DNA from: Methanobrevibacter sp. | GTDB lineage: Archaea > Methanobacteriota > Methanobacteria > Methanobacteriales > Methanobacteriaceae | Reading direction: 5' to 3' | NCBI GenBank assembly: GCA_017434555.1 | Contig: JAFRFB010000051.1 | Coordinates: 47,756-111,755 of the forward strand | DNA length: 64,000 nucleotides | In this document: piece by piece, positions 48,408-56,716 of the stretch | Layout: each line of letters opens with the position of its first letter | How positions within the stretch are numbered: position 1 is the first letter of the stretch | Program-made: the position numbers and the translations under genes | Notes under the pieces: model-generated | The model's input: only the letters and a program-made list of their open reading frames with translations | The model's database searches: none | What the model was told of the DNA's origin: nothing

Positions 48408-49439
48408 ATGGAATTAATGAAAGAACTTATCTTGGCACCTGGCGTATCCAGTGGCGAAGATAAAATCGCTGAAATTATTGAAAGAGAATTAAAGGATGTT
48501 GCAGATACTATCGAACGTGATACTCTAGGAAACATCATAGCTACTAAAAAAGGTTCTAAAAAAGCTCCTAAAATTATGTTGGCTGCCCATATGGATGAAA
48601 TTGGGTTAATGGTCAAATATATTGATGATAAAGGTTATATTTTATTTTCAAAAATCGGTGGAATCAATGATCAGATGCTGATGAATCAAACTGTTACTGT
48701 TCACAGTAGCGTTGGAGAAGATGTTATCGGTGTAATCGGTTCAAAACCACCTCACGTTATAAAACCTGAAGAGAAAAACAAAGTCACCACTTATGAATCA
48801 ATGTTTATTGACATCGGTGCAAAGGATAAGGAAGATGCAGAAAAAATGGTCCGTATCGGTGATTTGATGACTTTCAATTCATTATTTGCAGAATATCCTA
48901 ACAATTTGGTTATGGGTAAAGCTATCGATAACCGTGCAGGATGTTATGTGATGATGGAAGTTTTAAAAAGAGTGGATGCTGACGTTACTGTCTATGGTGT
49001 CGGAACAGTACAGGAAGAAGTTGGTCTTAAAGGTGCTAAAACCTCTGCATTCAAGTTGAATCCGGATTATGCTATTGCACTTGATGTAACTTTATCAGGT
49101 GACCACCCAGGAATCAAACCTGAAGAGGCTCCTGTTGTAATTGGTAAAGGTCCTGCTGTAGTTTTATCCGATGCTTCTGGACGTGGAATTTTAACCCATC
49201 CCTTCATTAAAGATTTATTAATTAAAGCAGGAGATGAAAACGACATCGATTACCAGTTGGAAGTAAGTGATGGAGGTACAACTGACGGTAGTGTAATTCA
49301 TTTGACCCGTGAAGGTATTCCGACCGGTGTATTGTCAGTTCCTACAAGATATATCCACACTCCAGTAAGCGTCTGCAGTATGGATGATGTAGAATCAACT
49401 ATTCAATTGATTGTAGCTGCAATCAATTCTTTGGAATAA
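48408..49439 (+). CDS. M42-family aminopeptidase
   Basis: This 343-aa cytoplasmic dinuclear zinc peptidase of the tetrahedral (TET) type has the metal and catalytic residues AAHMDEIGLMV (His, Asp), GKAIDNRAGCYVMME (Asp), VQEEVGLKGA (Glu pair), DVTLSGDHP (Asp) and RYIHTPVSVC (His). It cleaves peptides from their N-termini. Its ATG at 48408 keeps the five-base spacing from GGTG seen in other genes; ATG 48405 is an alternative. Confidence 0.94.
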   Translation: MELMKELILAPGVSSGEDKIAEIIERELKDVADTIERDTLGNIIATKKGSKKAPKIMLAAHMDEIGLMVKYIDDKGYILFSKIGGINDQMLMNQTVTVHSSVGEDVIGVIGSKPPHVIKPEEKNKVTTYESMFIDIGAKDKEDAEKMVRIGDLMTFNSLFAEYPNNLVMGKAIDNRAGCYVMMEVLKRVDADVTVYGVGTVQEEVGLKGAKTSAFKLNPDYAIALDVTLSGDHPGIKPEEAPVVIGKGPAVVLSDASGRGILTHPFIKDLLIKAGDENDIDYQLEVSDGGTTDGSVIHLTREGIPTGVLSVPTRYIHTPVSVCSMDDVESTIQLIVAAINSLE

Positions 49440-49453
49440 AAAAAGAATTTTTG

Positions 49454-49472
49454 GGAAGTTTTTTAAACTTCC
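49454..49472. terminator. Bidirectional terminator between M42 and trmO
   Basis: GGAAGTTT and AAACTTCC form an eight-pair perfect stem with loop TTT, sitting between two convergent genes with T-rich (plus) and A-rich (minus T) flanks. Confidence 0.6.
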
Positions 49473-49958
49473 TTATTTAAATCTATCATCTGATTTTTGT
49501 GATTTTGCCTTATTGTGATTGGCTTCAAACCATCCTATTTTTAACTCGTCAATCGTATCCTCATATAATTGAGGTACATAGGGTTTGATGTCTAAAAGTG
49601 GTGTTTCATTTAATACATCAATATTTGATACGTATACAGTATTTCCTTCTATTTTATCTATTTTTACAACTGATGAACCTATGCGGTTTGGTCTTTTAGG
49701 AGATCTTGTTGCAAAAACTCCATGGGTATTATTGTCCATAAAGGGTTTCACTTCAAGCATATATCCGTCAACTTTGTGAAGCAAATATAAAATATTAATG
49801 TGTGAAAAATCTTCTAAATCCTTTAAACCATCAACATATTTGTCTTTTATAACAATTTCTCCTTTAACGCCTTTCGCTCCAGTTGGTTGGATTGGCATGC
49901 CTTCGATTTCTGTAAATTCAGTATGAATTGTTCCGATTGATTCAAGTTCTATTTTCAT
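49473..49958 (-). CDS. trmO: tRNA m6t6A37 methyltransferase TrmO (TsaA family)
   Basis: This 161-aa protein has the beta-barrel family signature FATRSPKRPNRIGSSVVKI with AdoMet-binding residues, ESIGTIHTEF at the start and DIKPYVPQ near the end. It methylates N6 of t6A37 in threonine tRNAs in characterised homologues. It is convergent with the M42 gene. Confidence 0.92.
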   Translation of the reverse strand: MKIELESIGTIHTEFTEIEGMPIQPTGAKGVKGEIVIKDKYVDGLKDLEDFSHINILYLLHKVDGYMLEVKPFMDNNTHGVFATRSPKRPNRIGSSVVKIDKIEGNTVYVSNIDVLNETPLLDIKPYVPQLYEDTIDELKIGWFEANHNKAKSQKSDDRFK

Positions 49959-50061
49959 ACTTTTAATTTATGTTTCTACTCGTTAATATATTGTTTCATT
50001 TCAATATTATCGATATGAAGTATTTAAAGTAATCGTTTTCAAAACTCTTTATTTCTAAAAA

Positions 50062-50087
50062 ATCGAAATATTTATATACAATTCGAT
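50062..50087 (+). promoter_or_regulatory. Promoter with TATA box inside an inverted repeat
   Basis: ATCGAA (50062-50067) and TTCGAT (50082-50087) flank TTTATATA (50071-50078), the likely TATA box of the molbindin cluster. A further ATCGATAT lies at about 50009. A bound dimer would block TBP, so this looks like a repressor operator. A molybdate or tungstate sensor is a natural guess from the genes it controls (inference). Confidence 0.45.
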
Positions 50088-50125
50088 ATAACATATTAAC
50101 ATACAACTTATAGGAGATATAAAAA

Positions 50126-50332
50126 ATGGAACTTAGTGCAAGAAATCAATTAAAAGGTAAAGTTTCTAATGTAGAATTAGGTGCTGTAATGGCAAATATC
50201 AAAATCGAAGTGTCAGAACCTGGTGTAATCACTGCGGTTATTACTAAGGAATCTGCTGAAAGATTAGGTTTAAAAGAAGGCGATGATGTCACAGCATTAA
50301 TAAAATCAACTGAAGTTATTATAGGAAAATAA
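50126..50332 (+). CDS. Molbindin (TOBE-domain, copy 1 of 4)
   Basis: This 68-aa single TOBE/Mop domain runs ARNQLKGKVSNVELGAVMANIKIEV...VITAVITKESAERLGLKEGDDVTALIKSTEVIIGK. Such proteins assemble into rings that bind molybdate or tungstate oxyanions in the cytoplasm. TAGGAGAT precedes the ATG. It is the first of four tandem copies downstream of a palindromic promoter. Methanogens need Mo or W for formylmethanofuran dehydrogenase and formate dehydrogenase. Confidence 0.95.
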   Translation: MELSARNQLKGKVSNVELGAVMANIKIEVSEPGVITAVITKESAERLGLKEGDDVTALIKSTEVIIGK

Positions 50333-50346
50333 ATGTGGTGTTAAAT

Positions 50347-50553
50347 ATGGAATTAAGTGCAAGAAATCAATTAAAAGGAAAAGTCACAAACGTTGAATTA
50401 GGTGCTGTAATGGCTAACATTAAAATTGAAGTGTCTGAACCTGGTGTTATTACTGCAGTTATTACTAAAGAGTCTGCTGAAAGATTAGGTTTAAAAGATG
50501 GTGATGATGTCACAGCTTTAATTAAATCAACTGAAGTAATTGTAGGTAAATAG
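50347..50553 (+). CDS. Molbindin (TOBE-domain, copy 2 of 4)
   Basis: This 68-aa protein differs from copy 1 at S/T15, E/D49 and I/V66 only. It starts 14 bases after copy 1, with GTGGTG before the ATG. The near identity suggests recent duplication or gene conversion, and mixed rings between copies are possible. Confidence 0.94.
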   Translation: MELSARNQLKGKVTNVELGAVMANIKIEVSEPGVITAVITKESAERLGLKDGDDVTALIKSTEVIVGK

Positions 50554-50555
50554 GT

Positions 50556-50588
50556 ATAAAATCAACCGAAGTATTTATAAGTTCATAA
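50556..50588 (+). repeat. Remnant of a lost molbindin copy
   Basis: TAAAATCAACCGAAGTATTT (50557-50576) and the following TATAAGTTCATAA resemble the conserved 3' end shared by the molbindin genes (AAATCAACTGAAGTAATTATAGG). This fragment between copies 2 and 3 is best explained as the end of a fifth, deleted copy. It now may double as a promoter region for copy 3. Confidence 0.5.
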
Positions 50589-50618
50589 CGTTAAATATTA
50601 AATAAAGGAGAGATTCTC

Positions 50619-50825
50619 ATGGAATTAAGTGCAAGAAATCAATTAAACGGTAAAGTAACTGGTGTTGAATTAGGTGCTGTAATGGCTAACATTAAAATTG
50701 AAGTCTCTGAACCTGGCGTAATTACTGCAGTCATCACTAAAGAGTCTGCTGAAAGATTAGGTTTAGTTGAAGGTGACGATGTTACAGCTTTAATTAAATC
50801 AACTGAAGTAATTGTAGGTAAATAG
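50619..50825 (+). CDS. Molbindin (TOBE-domain, copy 3 of 4)
   Basis: This 68-aa protein has variants NGKVTGVELG and GLVEGDD, so it is more diverged than copy 2. It has its own AAAGGAGA ribosome site and a 65-base spacer upstream that may hold a second promoter. Family role as for copy 1. Confidence 0.94.
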   Translation: MELSARNQLNGKVTGVELGAVMANIKIEVSEPGVITAVITKESAERLGLVEGDDVTALIKSTEVIVGK

Positions 50826-50840
50826 ATTGAGGAGATTAAA

Positions 50841-51047
50841 ATGGAATTAAGTGCAAGAAATCAATTAAAAGGCAAAGTCACAAACGTTGAATTAGGAAAA
50901 GTTATGGCTAATATCAAAATCGAAGTAGAAGATCCTAATGTTATTACTGCAGTCATCACTAAAGAGTCTGCTGAAAGGTTAGGTTTAAAAGAAGGCGATG
51001 ATGTCACAGCTTTAATTAAATCAACTGAAGTAATTATAGGTAAATAA
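50841..51047 (+). CDS. Molbindin (TOBE-domain, copy 4 of 4)
   Basis: This 68-aa protein is the most distinct copy, with ELGKVMAN and KIEVEDPNVIT in place of ELGAVMAN and KIEVSEPGVIT. These changes lie in the loop next to the oxyanion site region, so ligand preference could differ. TGAGGAG precedes the ATG. A hairpin terminator overlaps its stop. Confidence 0.94.
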   Translation: MELSARNQLKGKVTNVELGKVMANIKIEVEDPNVITAVITKESAERLGLKEGDDVTALIKSTEVIIGK

Positions 51048-51080
51048 CTGGATTAAATCCAGTTTTTAAAACTCTTTTTT
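51047..51080 (+). terminator. Terminator after the molbindin cluster
   Basis: ACTGGAT and ATCCAGT form a perfect seven-pair stem around TAA (51047-51063), followed by TTTTTAAAACTCTTTTTT. Confidence 0.6.
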
Positions 51081-51227
51081 TTAAATAATCGCATAGCCTA
51101 AAAGAACAGGCAATACAAATAGAATTATTATTAAAAGAATCACAACGATTATAAATTTCAAATGTTTTATAGTAAAATAGACGGCAAAAAATATTATTAA
51201 TAATTTAATTAGGAAGATAATGCTCAT
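51081..51227 (-). CDS. Small membrane protein downstream of moaE
   Basis: This 48-aa protein starts MSIIFLIKLLIIFFAVYF and has two hydrophobic helices split by TIKHLK. GGAGG lies at the very end of moaE, eight bases before its ATG, and the start is one base from the moaE stop, so translation is coupled. Its function is unknown; it may be a membrane anchor or be unrelated to cofactor synthesis. Confidence 0.6.
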   Translation of the reverse strand: MSIIFLIKLLIIFFAVYFTIKHLKFIIVVILLIIILFVLPVLLGYAII

Positions 51228-51228
51228 G

Positions 51229-51666
51229 TTATCCTCCAGCTAATATTGTTTTTGTCCCCTGTTTTGAAATTTCTTCTTTTTTGAATTCAACATCAAATTT
51301 TACTCTTTCGATAACTTCTTTTAAAGCGTCCAAGGATTCTCCTCTGTGATTGCCCAGAACTGCAACTAAAAATAAGCTGTCTCCGGTGTAGAATTCTCCA
51401 AGGTAATGTACGACTGATATTTCAGTTACGTTATATTTGATTTTTGCGTTTTCGACAATTTCTTCAATTTCCTTTGCGGTTACTTCCTTATCTGGGGTGG
51501 TTAAAATAAGTTTTTCCAAATCCATATTTTCTTCTTTTCCACGTACTATTCCTTCAAAGGTAAATATTGCTCCGCAATAATCGATTTTTGTATTTTTCTT
51601 TAAATCTTCAAGTAAATCTAGCATTGTTATTTTATCTTCTTTTCCTTCAATAACTTTGACAACCAT
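51229..51666 (-). CDS. moaE: Molybdopterin synthase catalytic subunit
   Basis: This 145-aa protein has the family core GAIFTFEGIVRGKEE, VVHYLGEFYTGDSLFLVAVLGNHRGESLDALKEVIERVKFDVEFKKEE with the active-site HR and KKE residues. With MoaD it inserts sulfur to make molybdopterin, which carries Mo or W. MoaD is not in this window. It converges on the molbindin cluster, forming a Mo/W island. Confidence 0.93.
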   Translation of the reverse strand: MVVKVIEGKEDKITMLDLLEDLKKNTKIDYCGAIFTFEGIVRGKEENMDLEKLILTTPDKEVTAKEIEEIVENAKIKYNVTEISVVHYLGEFYTGDSLFLVAVLGNHRGESLDALKEVIERVKFDVEFKKEEISKQGTKTILAGG

Positions 51667-51714
51667 TTTATAACCTCACTTTATTATTTTAATCATAATG
51701 ATATATAACTATTG

Positions 51715-52257
<543 letters not shown>

Positions 52258-52333
52258 CTATTTGGAAGTAAAGTTATATTAAATACTTGTATAAAAAATA
52301 TTAATTGTAAAAAAATGTTTACGGTGTTTTATA

Positions 52334-52981
52334 ATGGAAAAGAAAAATATGATAATAATAGGGGTTATCATTGTAATAATAGCTGTTTTAGGTGTTATTT
52401 TTGCAACTGGTGCTCTAAATAATAATGCGGTTAGCACTCCATTTGAAACGGATTTCATGAGCGGCGCATTCGTCGGAAATGTTGAAAAAATGAATACAAA
52501 CGAATCTTATGTGGCATCATTTAAGGATAAGGAACACAATATCACATATAACCTGACAACTATGGATAACTCTTCTGCTCTGATGGAACTATATAAGTTC
52601 CAGGGTGTAAAAGGTCCTGATCATCGTACATACAACGGCAATGATTGGAACATTTACTTTGGTGAAGCAATGCCTGTTATCAATAACACTACAAGTGCAA
52701 ACTCCAATCAGTCTATGGGAATAATAATCTGTGAATCACAAAAAGAAACTGAAGGATATGTTTTATATGTAATATTTGAGGATTTATCCAAGGTCAATTT
52801 CACATTGAACACCTTCGGTGACTCCTATGTTCAATATATTGAACCTGTACTTAAAACCCTGAACCTTAAGAAAAGCAATAATGTTCCGGCCATTCACGAA
52901 CAGTTTGGCTTAACCCAGGAACAGTTTGACCAGCAGATTCAGCTGATACGTCAGGCACAGAGCGGAAACCTTACAGGGTAG
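52334..52981 (+). CDS. Membrane-anchored extracellular hypothetical protein
   Basis: This 215-aa protein has one N-terminal helix (MIIIGVIIVIIAVLGVIFATGAL), then a soluble domain of about 190 residues with several NxS/T sites (NESY, NLTTMDNSS, NNTT). No catalytic motif is seen. It resembles small anchored proteins common in Methanobrevibacter, whose role is unknown. Tsr3 begins five bases after its stop. Confidence 0.75.
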   Translation: MEKKNMIIIGVIIVIIAVLGVIFATGALNNNAVSTPFETDFMSGAFVGNVEKMNTNESYVASFKDKEHNITYNLTTMDNSSALMELYKFQGVKGPDHRTYNGNDWNIYFGEAMPVINNTTSANSNQSMGIIICESQKETEGYVLYVIFEDLSKVNFTLNTFGDSYVQYIEPVLKTLNLKKSNNVPAIHEQFGLTQEQFDQQIQLIRQAQSGNLTG

Positions 52982-52986
52982 ATAAA

Positions 52987-53523
52987 ATGAAAATTACAGT
53001 CTTTCATGCAGATGAATGCGACAGAAAAAAATGCACATCCATCAAAATGGAAAAGATGGGAAAATGCAGACTTGTCTATAATATAAATAGGATTCCTTCA
53101 GGAGCCATTGTATTAAATCCATATGCTGAAAAGGCTGTATCATACGAAGATTACAGATTCGTTGAAAGAAGAGGAATTGTAGGGCTTGACTGTTCCTGGA
53201 ACGAAGTGTCAAGTTCTAAAAAATTCTTTTCTTTATCAAAATACCACAGATCATTGCCATTTCTGATTGCAACAAATCCGGTAAACTATGGAAAGGCATG
53301 TATTCTCTCAACTGTTGAGGCAATATCAGCCACGCTGTATATCACCCGCTTTAAGGATGAGGCCCGTGATATATTGGACGGTTTTAAATGGGGACATACA
53401 TTTTTGGAGCTTAATCATGATTTGCTTGAAAGTTACTCCGAAGCCGATACCAGTGTAGAGGTTGTAAAGATTCAGAATGAATTTTTGGAATCAAAAAATG
53501 CTTCAAATTCCGATGAAGAATAG
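52987..53523 (+). CDS. tsr3: 16S rRNA aminocarboxypropyltransferase (Tsr3)
   Basis: This 178-aa SPOUT-like enzyme transfers the aminocarboxypropyl group of AdoMet to small-subunit rRNA. Family segments are DECDRKKCTSIKME, GIVGLDCSWNEV, RSLPFLIATNPVNYGKACILSTVEAISATLYI and GFKWGHTFLELNHDLLE. The C-terminal tail is acidic. A decayed and rearranged partial copy lies at 58724-58840. Confidence 0.93.
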   Translation: MKITVFHADECDRKKCTSIKMEKMGKCRLVYNINRIPSGAIVLNPYAEKAVSYEDYRFVERRGIVGLDCSWNEVSSSKKFFSLSKYHRSLPFLIATNPVNYGKACILSTVEAISATLYITRFKDEARDILDGFKWGHTFLELNHDLLESYSEADTSVEVVKIQNEFLESKNASNSDEE

Positions 53524-53532
53524 TTTTTATAA

Positions 53533-53570
53533 GTTAACATGTTAATGTGTGATAAGTTGACATTTTAATG
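53533..53570. repeat. Direct repeat pair downstream of tsr3
   Basis: GTTAACATGTTAATG (53533-53547) and GTTGACATTTTAATG (53556-53570) match at 13 of 15 bases with a 23-base period, about two helical turns. The first contains the palindrome TTAACATGTTAA. This looks like a tandem operator in front of the JAMM gene, though it is over 150 bases away. Confidence 0.4.
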
Positions 53571-53786
53571 ATATTTTACATTTGTTTTATTGGATAATCT
53601 TATTCGCCTTCTTGAAGTTGCCATAAGTAAAAAATATTATATTAACTGTTAATTATTCTATTAATGCATAAAAATTGTTTTTATTAAAAACCAATGAATT
53701 TATATGTTTTAAATAATATATTACTAGTTATGAATACTAAAAAAGAATTTTTATTAAATATGAAGTATATTATAATTGAATTTATT

Positions 53787-54452
53787 ATGAAGTTTGTTGC
53801 TTTAAATAATGAATTAAAAAATGATAATTGTGGGGCTTTATTAATTCCAATTCAACTTAAAGTTAAAGATCAAGAATATAAATTTTATCGTGATTTGCCT
53901 GTTGACTGGTCTATTTCTCCTGTTAAAATTGAAGATTTACCTTCTGAATTCAGCAAAAAAGCTTGTGATCTTGTTGACTTATTCAGAAGAAAAACAATTA
54001 ATTTAGATTTTGAATGTATGCTATATTTTGATTATATTACTGGGGAAATTATATATTGTTTTATTGGAAATGAAAATTATTTGGAGGATTTTATTGATGA
54101 ATCTTTTTTTAAGAATAAACATATTGCTTCAATCCATAATCATCCTCGAAAAGGAATTTCGCCACCATCCTCTAATAATTTTCAAATAATTGAAATAGAA
54201 TCTGAAGATTATGAGATTATATCTTCTTATGATAATATTTGGATTCTTAAATCAAAAGGTGTTAATTCAAAAATATTTAGAAATAAAATAAATTTTGATG
54301 TTGAAAATATCTTGGTTAAATCGATTAATGATTCATTTGATATTTTAGGAATGGATTATCGAATATTAATTAATGATTTGTATGGTACTTATCTTTTAAA
54401 TTATATATATGATTATTATCCAGATATTATATTAACCAAAGTGGAGTTGTAA
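53787..54452 (+). CDS. JAMM/RadC-like metalloprotease-fold protein
   Basis: This protein is about 221 aa from ATG 53787; in-frame starts at 53730 and 53694 would add up to 31 residues. The segment SIHNHPRKGISPPSSNNFQ matches the HxH...S..D zinc site of RadC/JAB proteins, but with one extra residue before the Ser and Asn in place of Asp. A Glu-rich strand FECMLYFDYITGEIIYCFIG upstream fits the fold. Activity may be altered. It is very AT-rich, with A/T-ending codons beyond its neighbours, and has a decayed partial copy at 58659. A 59-aa gene follows after three bases. Confidence 0.65.
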   Translation: MKFVALNNELKNDNCGALLIPIQLKVKDQEYKFYRDLPVDWSISPVKIEDLPSEFSKKACDLVDLFRRKTINLDFECMLYFDYITGEIIYCFIGNENYLEDFIDESFFKNKHIASIHNHPRKGISPPSSNNFQIIEIESEDYEIISSYDNIWILKSKGVNSKIFRNKINFDVENILVKSINDSFDILGMDYRILINDLYGTYLLNYIYDYYPDIILTKVEL

Positions 54453-54455
54453 ATT

Positions 54456-54635
54456 ATGCCATCTGAAAATAAAAAGATTATTAAGATTTCTAGAATTGAT
54501 CATTCTTACAAAGATGTCAAGTCTCCAGAAATTCTTAATCGTGTTTATCAAAATTTAATGGAAGAATATTCACTAAATAGTTTTAATGAAGTTCAGGATA
54601 TGTTGGATGCTAAAAAAAGATATATTATGGAATAA
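54456..54635 (+). CDS. 59-aa partner of the JAMM-like gene
   Basis: This is a small charged, mostly helical protein (PEILNRVYQNLMEEYSLNSFNEVQDMLDAKKRYIME). It starts four bases after the JAMM stop, so it is co-translated. The C-terminus is not Gly-Gly, so it is not an obvious ubiquitin-like substrate. The IS1182-type element inserted exactly behind its stop; the TAA lies in the target duplication, and reading is unchanged. Function unknown. Confidence 0.6.
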   Translation: MPSENKKIIKISRIDHSYKDVKSPEILNRVYQNLMEEYSLNSFNEVQDMLDAKKRYIME

Positions 54636-54637
54636 TA

Positions 54638-56591
54638 GAGTTCGTCCAATAATTCAATTTTTTGATTGAATTTAAATAAAAAGATTTTGCTCTTAGATTG
54701 AGATTAGTGGAGTTTCAGGAGTTATTTTACACTTGAAATTGCACTTTATTACTTTTTTTTAGAATTTTGGTTTATTTTTGTAGTTATTTTGCTTAATTTG
54801 GAGCTTGTTTATTTTGTGTTTTTTGTTTGGATGTGTGTTTTTATTTGTTTGTTTTTTTGTTTAAATGAGTGTTGCGTTTAGTTTTTCGTGTATTTTTTGT
54901 ATGTTATGTGCTATTGAGCGTATTGTTAGTTCTTTTTCTGCATTTTTCATGCCTGTTCTGTTTAATTTTTGGAAATTACGTGCATTTCTTAGCAGTCCGA
55001 AGTGTGCTTCGTTTAGATTTGCTCTTTTTTTGTAGTAGATTTTTCCTTCAGGAGATTTGAAATCTGCTTTCATTTTCCATCTTAAATCATTGACAGGTTC
55101 GAAAATTTCTCTTACTCTGCTTTGGGTGCATTGATTTTTAACAGGGCAAGTTTTACATTTGTTTGTTGAGTATACTCTCATCCATTCGCCGTTTAGTTTT
55201 CTATCGTTTTTGTAATGTAGGTGTTCGCCAATTGGGCAGATGAATGAGTCTGTTTTCCATTCATAAATGAAATTTGCTTTAGCGTATTGTTTTTCTTTAT
55301 TTTTAGGTTTGGATTTGCTGCTTTCTGCTCGATCAGGTATCAATAATCTTATGTTGTTTTCATAAGCATATTTTATTACATTATCGTTCATATATCCGTT
55401 GTCTGCGACTAATACTTTAGGATTGATTCCCATTTGTATTTTTATTTCGTGTAACATTTCAAATAGTTCATGAGCGTCCGTAGCGTTCTGTGTTAGGTAT
55501 TGGCCTACAACCATTCCATTTTTACTGTCCACTGCAACTTGATAATTATAATTCAAACCCATATTTCCTTTTTTATCCATCATCCACCTAGATTCTGGGT
55601 CTGTTAAACTAATAGTATGTTTTCCATCATAATTTGCTTTTAAAACATCCAATAAATCAAGAACATAACACATATTCTCCATACTAATTAAAGCAGTTTT
55701 AAGAAGAATTAAAGCATTTTTATTCAAATTATCATTTATTTCACTTATTAAACTAATTATTTCATCATGTTTTTTATTTTCATTGTAATATTGGTGGATT
55801 TTATACCAAATACTGTTTTTACACCAGTTTCCACCATAATCAAAAATCAAATTTTGTAAAAATTCAATTTCTTCAATTTTGATCAAATGAAAATTATTAG
55901 AATGGGCTTTTACAATGCTGCCGTCAACTGCAACGCACTCACCATCAATTAAACCTAAATTAATCCCCAAAATTACAGTATAATGAAAAAATGCATTGAT
56001 TAACAAAGTATTTTCTTGTAAAAACAAATGAATAATGGACTTCTTAGGTTTCTTATCATTCAAGATATAATTAACTGATTCATCATTATTATTTATCCAA
56101 TCAGCCAATCTTCTACAACTAAATCGATTATTATAAACTCCATAAACAACAAAACCTAATAATTCATCCAAATAATACTCTTTAGGCCTTCCCTGATTCT
56201 TAAAATCATCTTTAAATAGTAATGGAAAATCACGTTTAAAATTACTTACTAACTTTTTAACTGTAAAAACAATGTTATTTTTATTCAAATTCTGTCCAGA
56301 AAATGTATAAGTAAAAATAGCCTGTTCACAAGTAGTATTATTATAAACTAAAGTCATAAATATCAAAACACCTAAACTTTTTGACAAAACCAAAACATTT
56401 AAGTGTCACAAAATACATAAAAATAAATTGTGAGAGGGTTTTTGGTTTTGTAGCTCTAAATAACTATTTATCTTCTCACATATTTATAATTAACTACTTT
56501 TTAGAAATTAATATCCAAAATGAGCAAATTTACAATGAAAAAATTAATAAAAAAATAAAAAATTAGAAAAAATTATTTATTGGACAGACTC
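54638..56591. mobile_element. Complete IS1182-type insertion sequence
   Basis: This element of about 1.95 kb carries one transposase gene. The terminal inverted repeats are GAGTTCGTCCAATAA at 54638 and its counterpart GAGTCTGTCCAATAA read inward from 56591, 13 of 15 matching. It is flanked by 5-base direct repeats TAATA at 54633-54637 and 56592-56596. Intact ends and transposase suggest recent, possibly active insertion. A 221-base T-rich non-coding stretch lies at the left end (54638-54858) and about 230 bases at the right end (56358-56591). Confidence 0.85.
54861..56357 (-). CDS. IS1182-family DDE transposase
   Basis: This 498-aa protein has an N-terminal domain with RLADWINNNDESVNYIL (DNA binding), the DDE catalytic core with first Asp in GECVAVDGSIVKAHSNN and second in VLVADNGYMNDN, a zinc-like cysteine set CKTCPVKNQC, and the late Glu in ANLNEAHFGLLRNAR. 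The frame is intact. I chose the ATG at 56357, with AGGTG upstream; an upstream frame extension is possible. Confidence 0.9.
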   Translation of the reverse strand: MTLVYNNTTCEQAIFTYTFSGQNLNKNNIVFTVKKLVSNFKRDFPLLFKDDFKNQGRPKEYYLDELLGFVVYGVYNNRFSCRRLADWINNNDESVNYILNDKKPKKSIIHLFLQENTLLINAFFHYTVILGINLGLIDGECVAVDGSIVKAHSNNFHLIKIEEIEFLQNLIFDYGGNWCKNSIWYKIHQYYNENKKHDEIISLISEINDNLNKNALILLKTALISMENMCYVLDLLDVLKANYDGKHTISLTDPESRWMMDKKGNMGLNYNYQVAVDSKNGMVVGQYLTQNATDAHELFEMLHEIKIQMGINPKVLVADNGYMNDNVIKYAYENNIRLLIPDRAESSKSKPKNKEKQYAKANFIYEWKTDSFICPIGEHLHYKNDRKLNGEWMRVYSTNKCKTCPVKNQCTQSRVREIFEPVNDLRWKMKADFKSPEGKIYYKKRANLNEAHFGLLRNARNFQKLNRTGMKNAEKELTIRSIAHNIQKIHEKLNATLI

Positions 56592-56596
56592 TAATA

Positions 56597-56716
56597 TAAT
56601 TTTTTTCTTTCTATTTTGCTAAAACACCACATTAAAAAATATTCATTTTTTGAGTTCAAATAGCAACATTAATATTAAATTGTAACAAATTAATAAATGT
56701 CTAATAAAAGATTTTT
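56597..56716 (+). promoter_or_regulatory. Upstream region of the secreted M14-like gene
   Basis: This is AT-rich sequence between the IS right end and the next gene. TTTTTTTCTTTCTATTTTGC and a TATA-like AATATTAAATTG near 56668 are seen. The insertion left only about 120 bases of the original upstream region, so expression of that gene may have changed. Confidence 0.35.

Noticed and set aside
50062..50087. Canonical bacterial ModE box
   Set aside because: The half-sites and spacing do not match the E. coli ModE consensus closely enough; it is kept only as an unnamed operator candidate.
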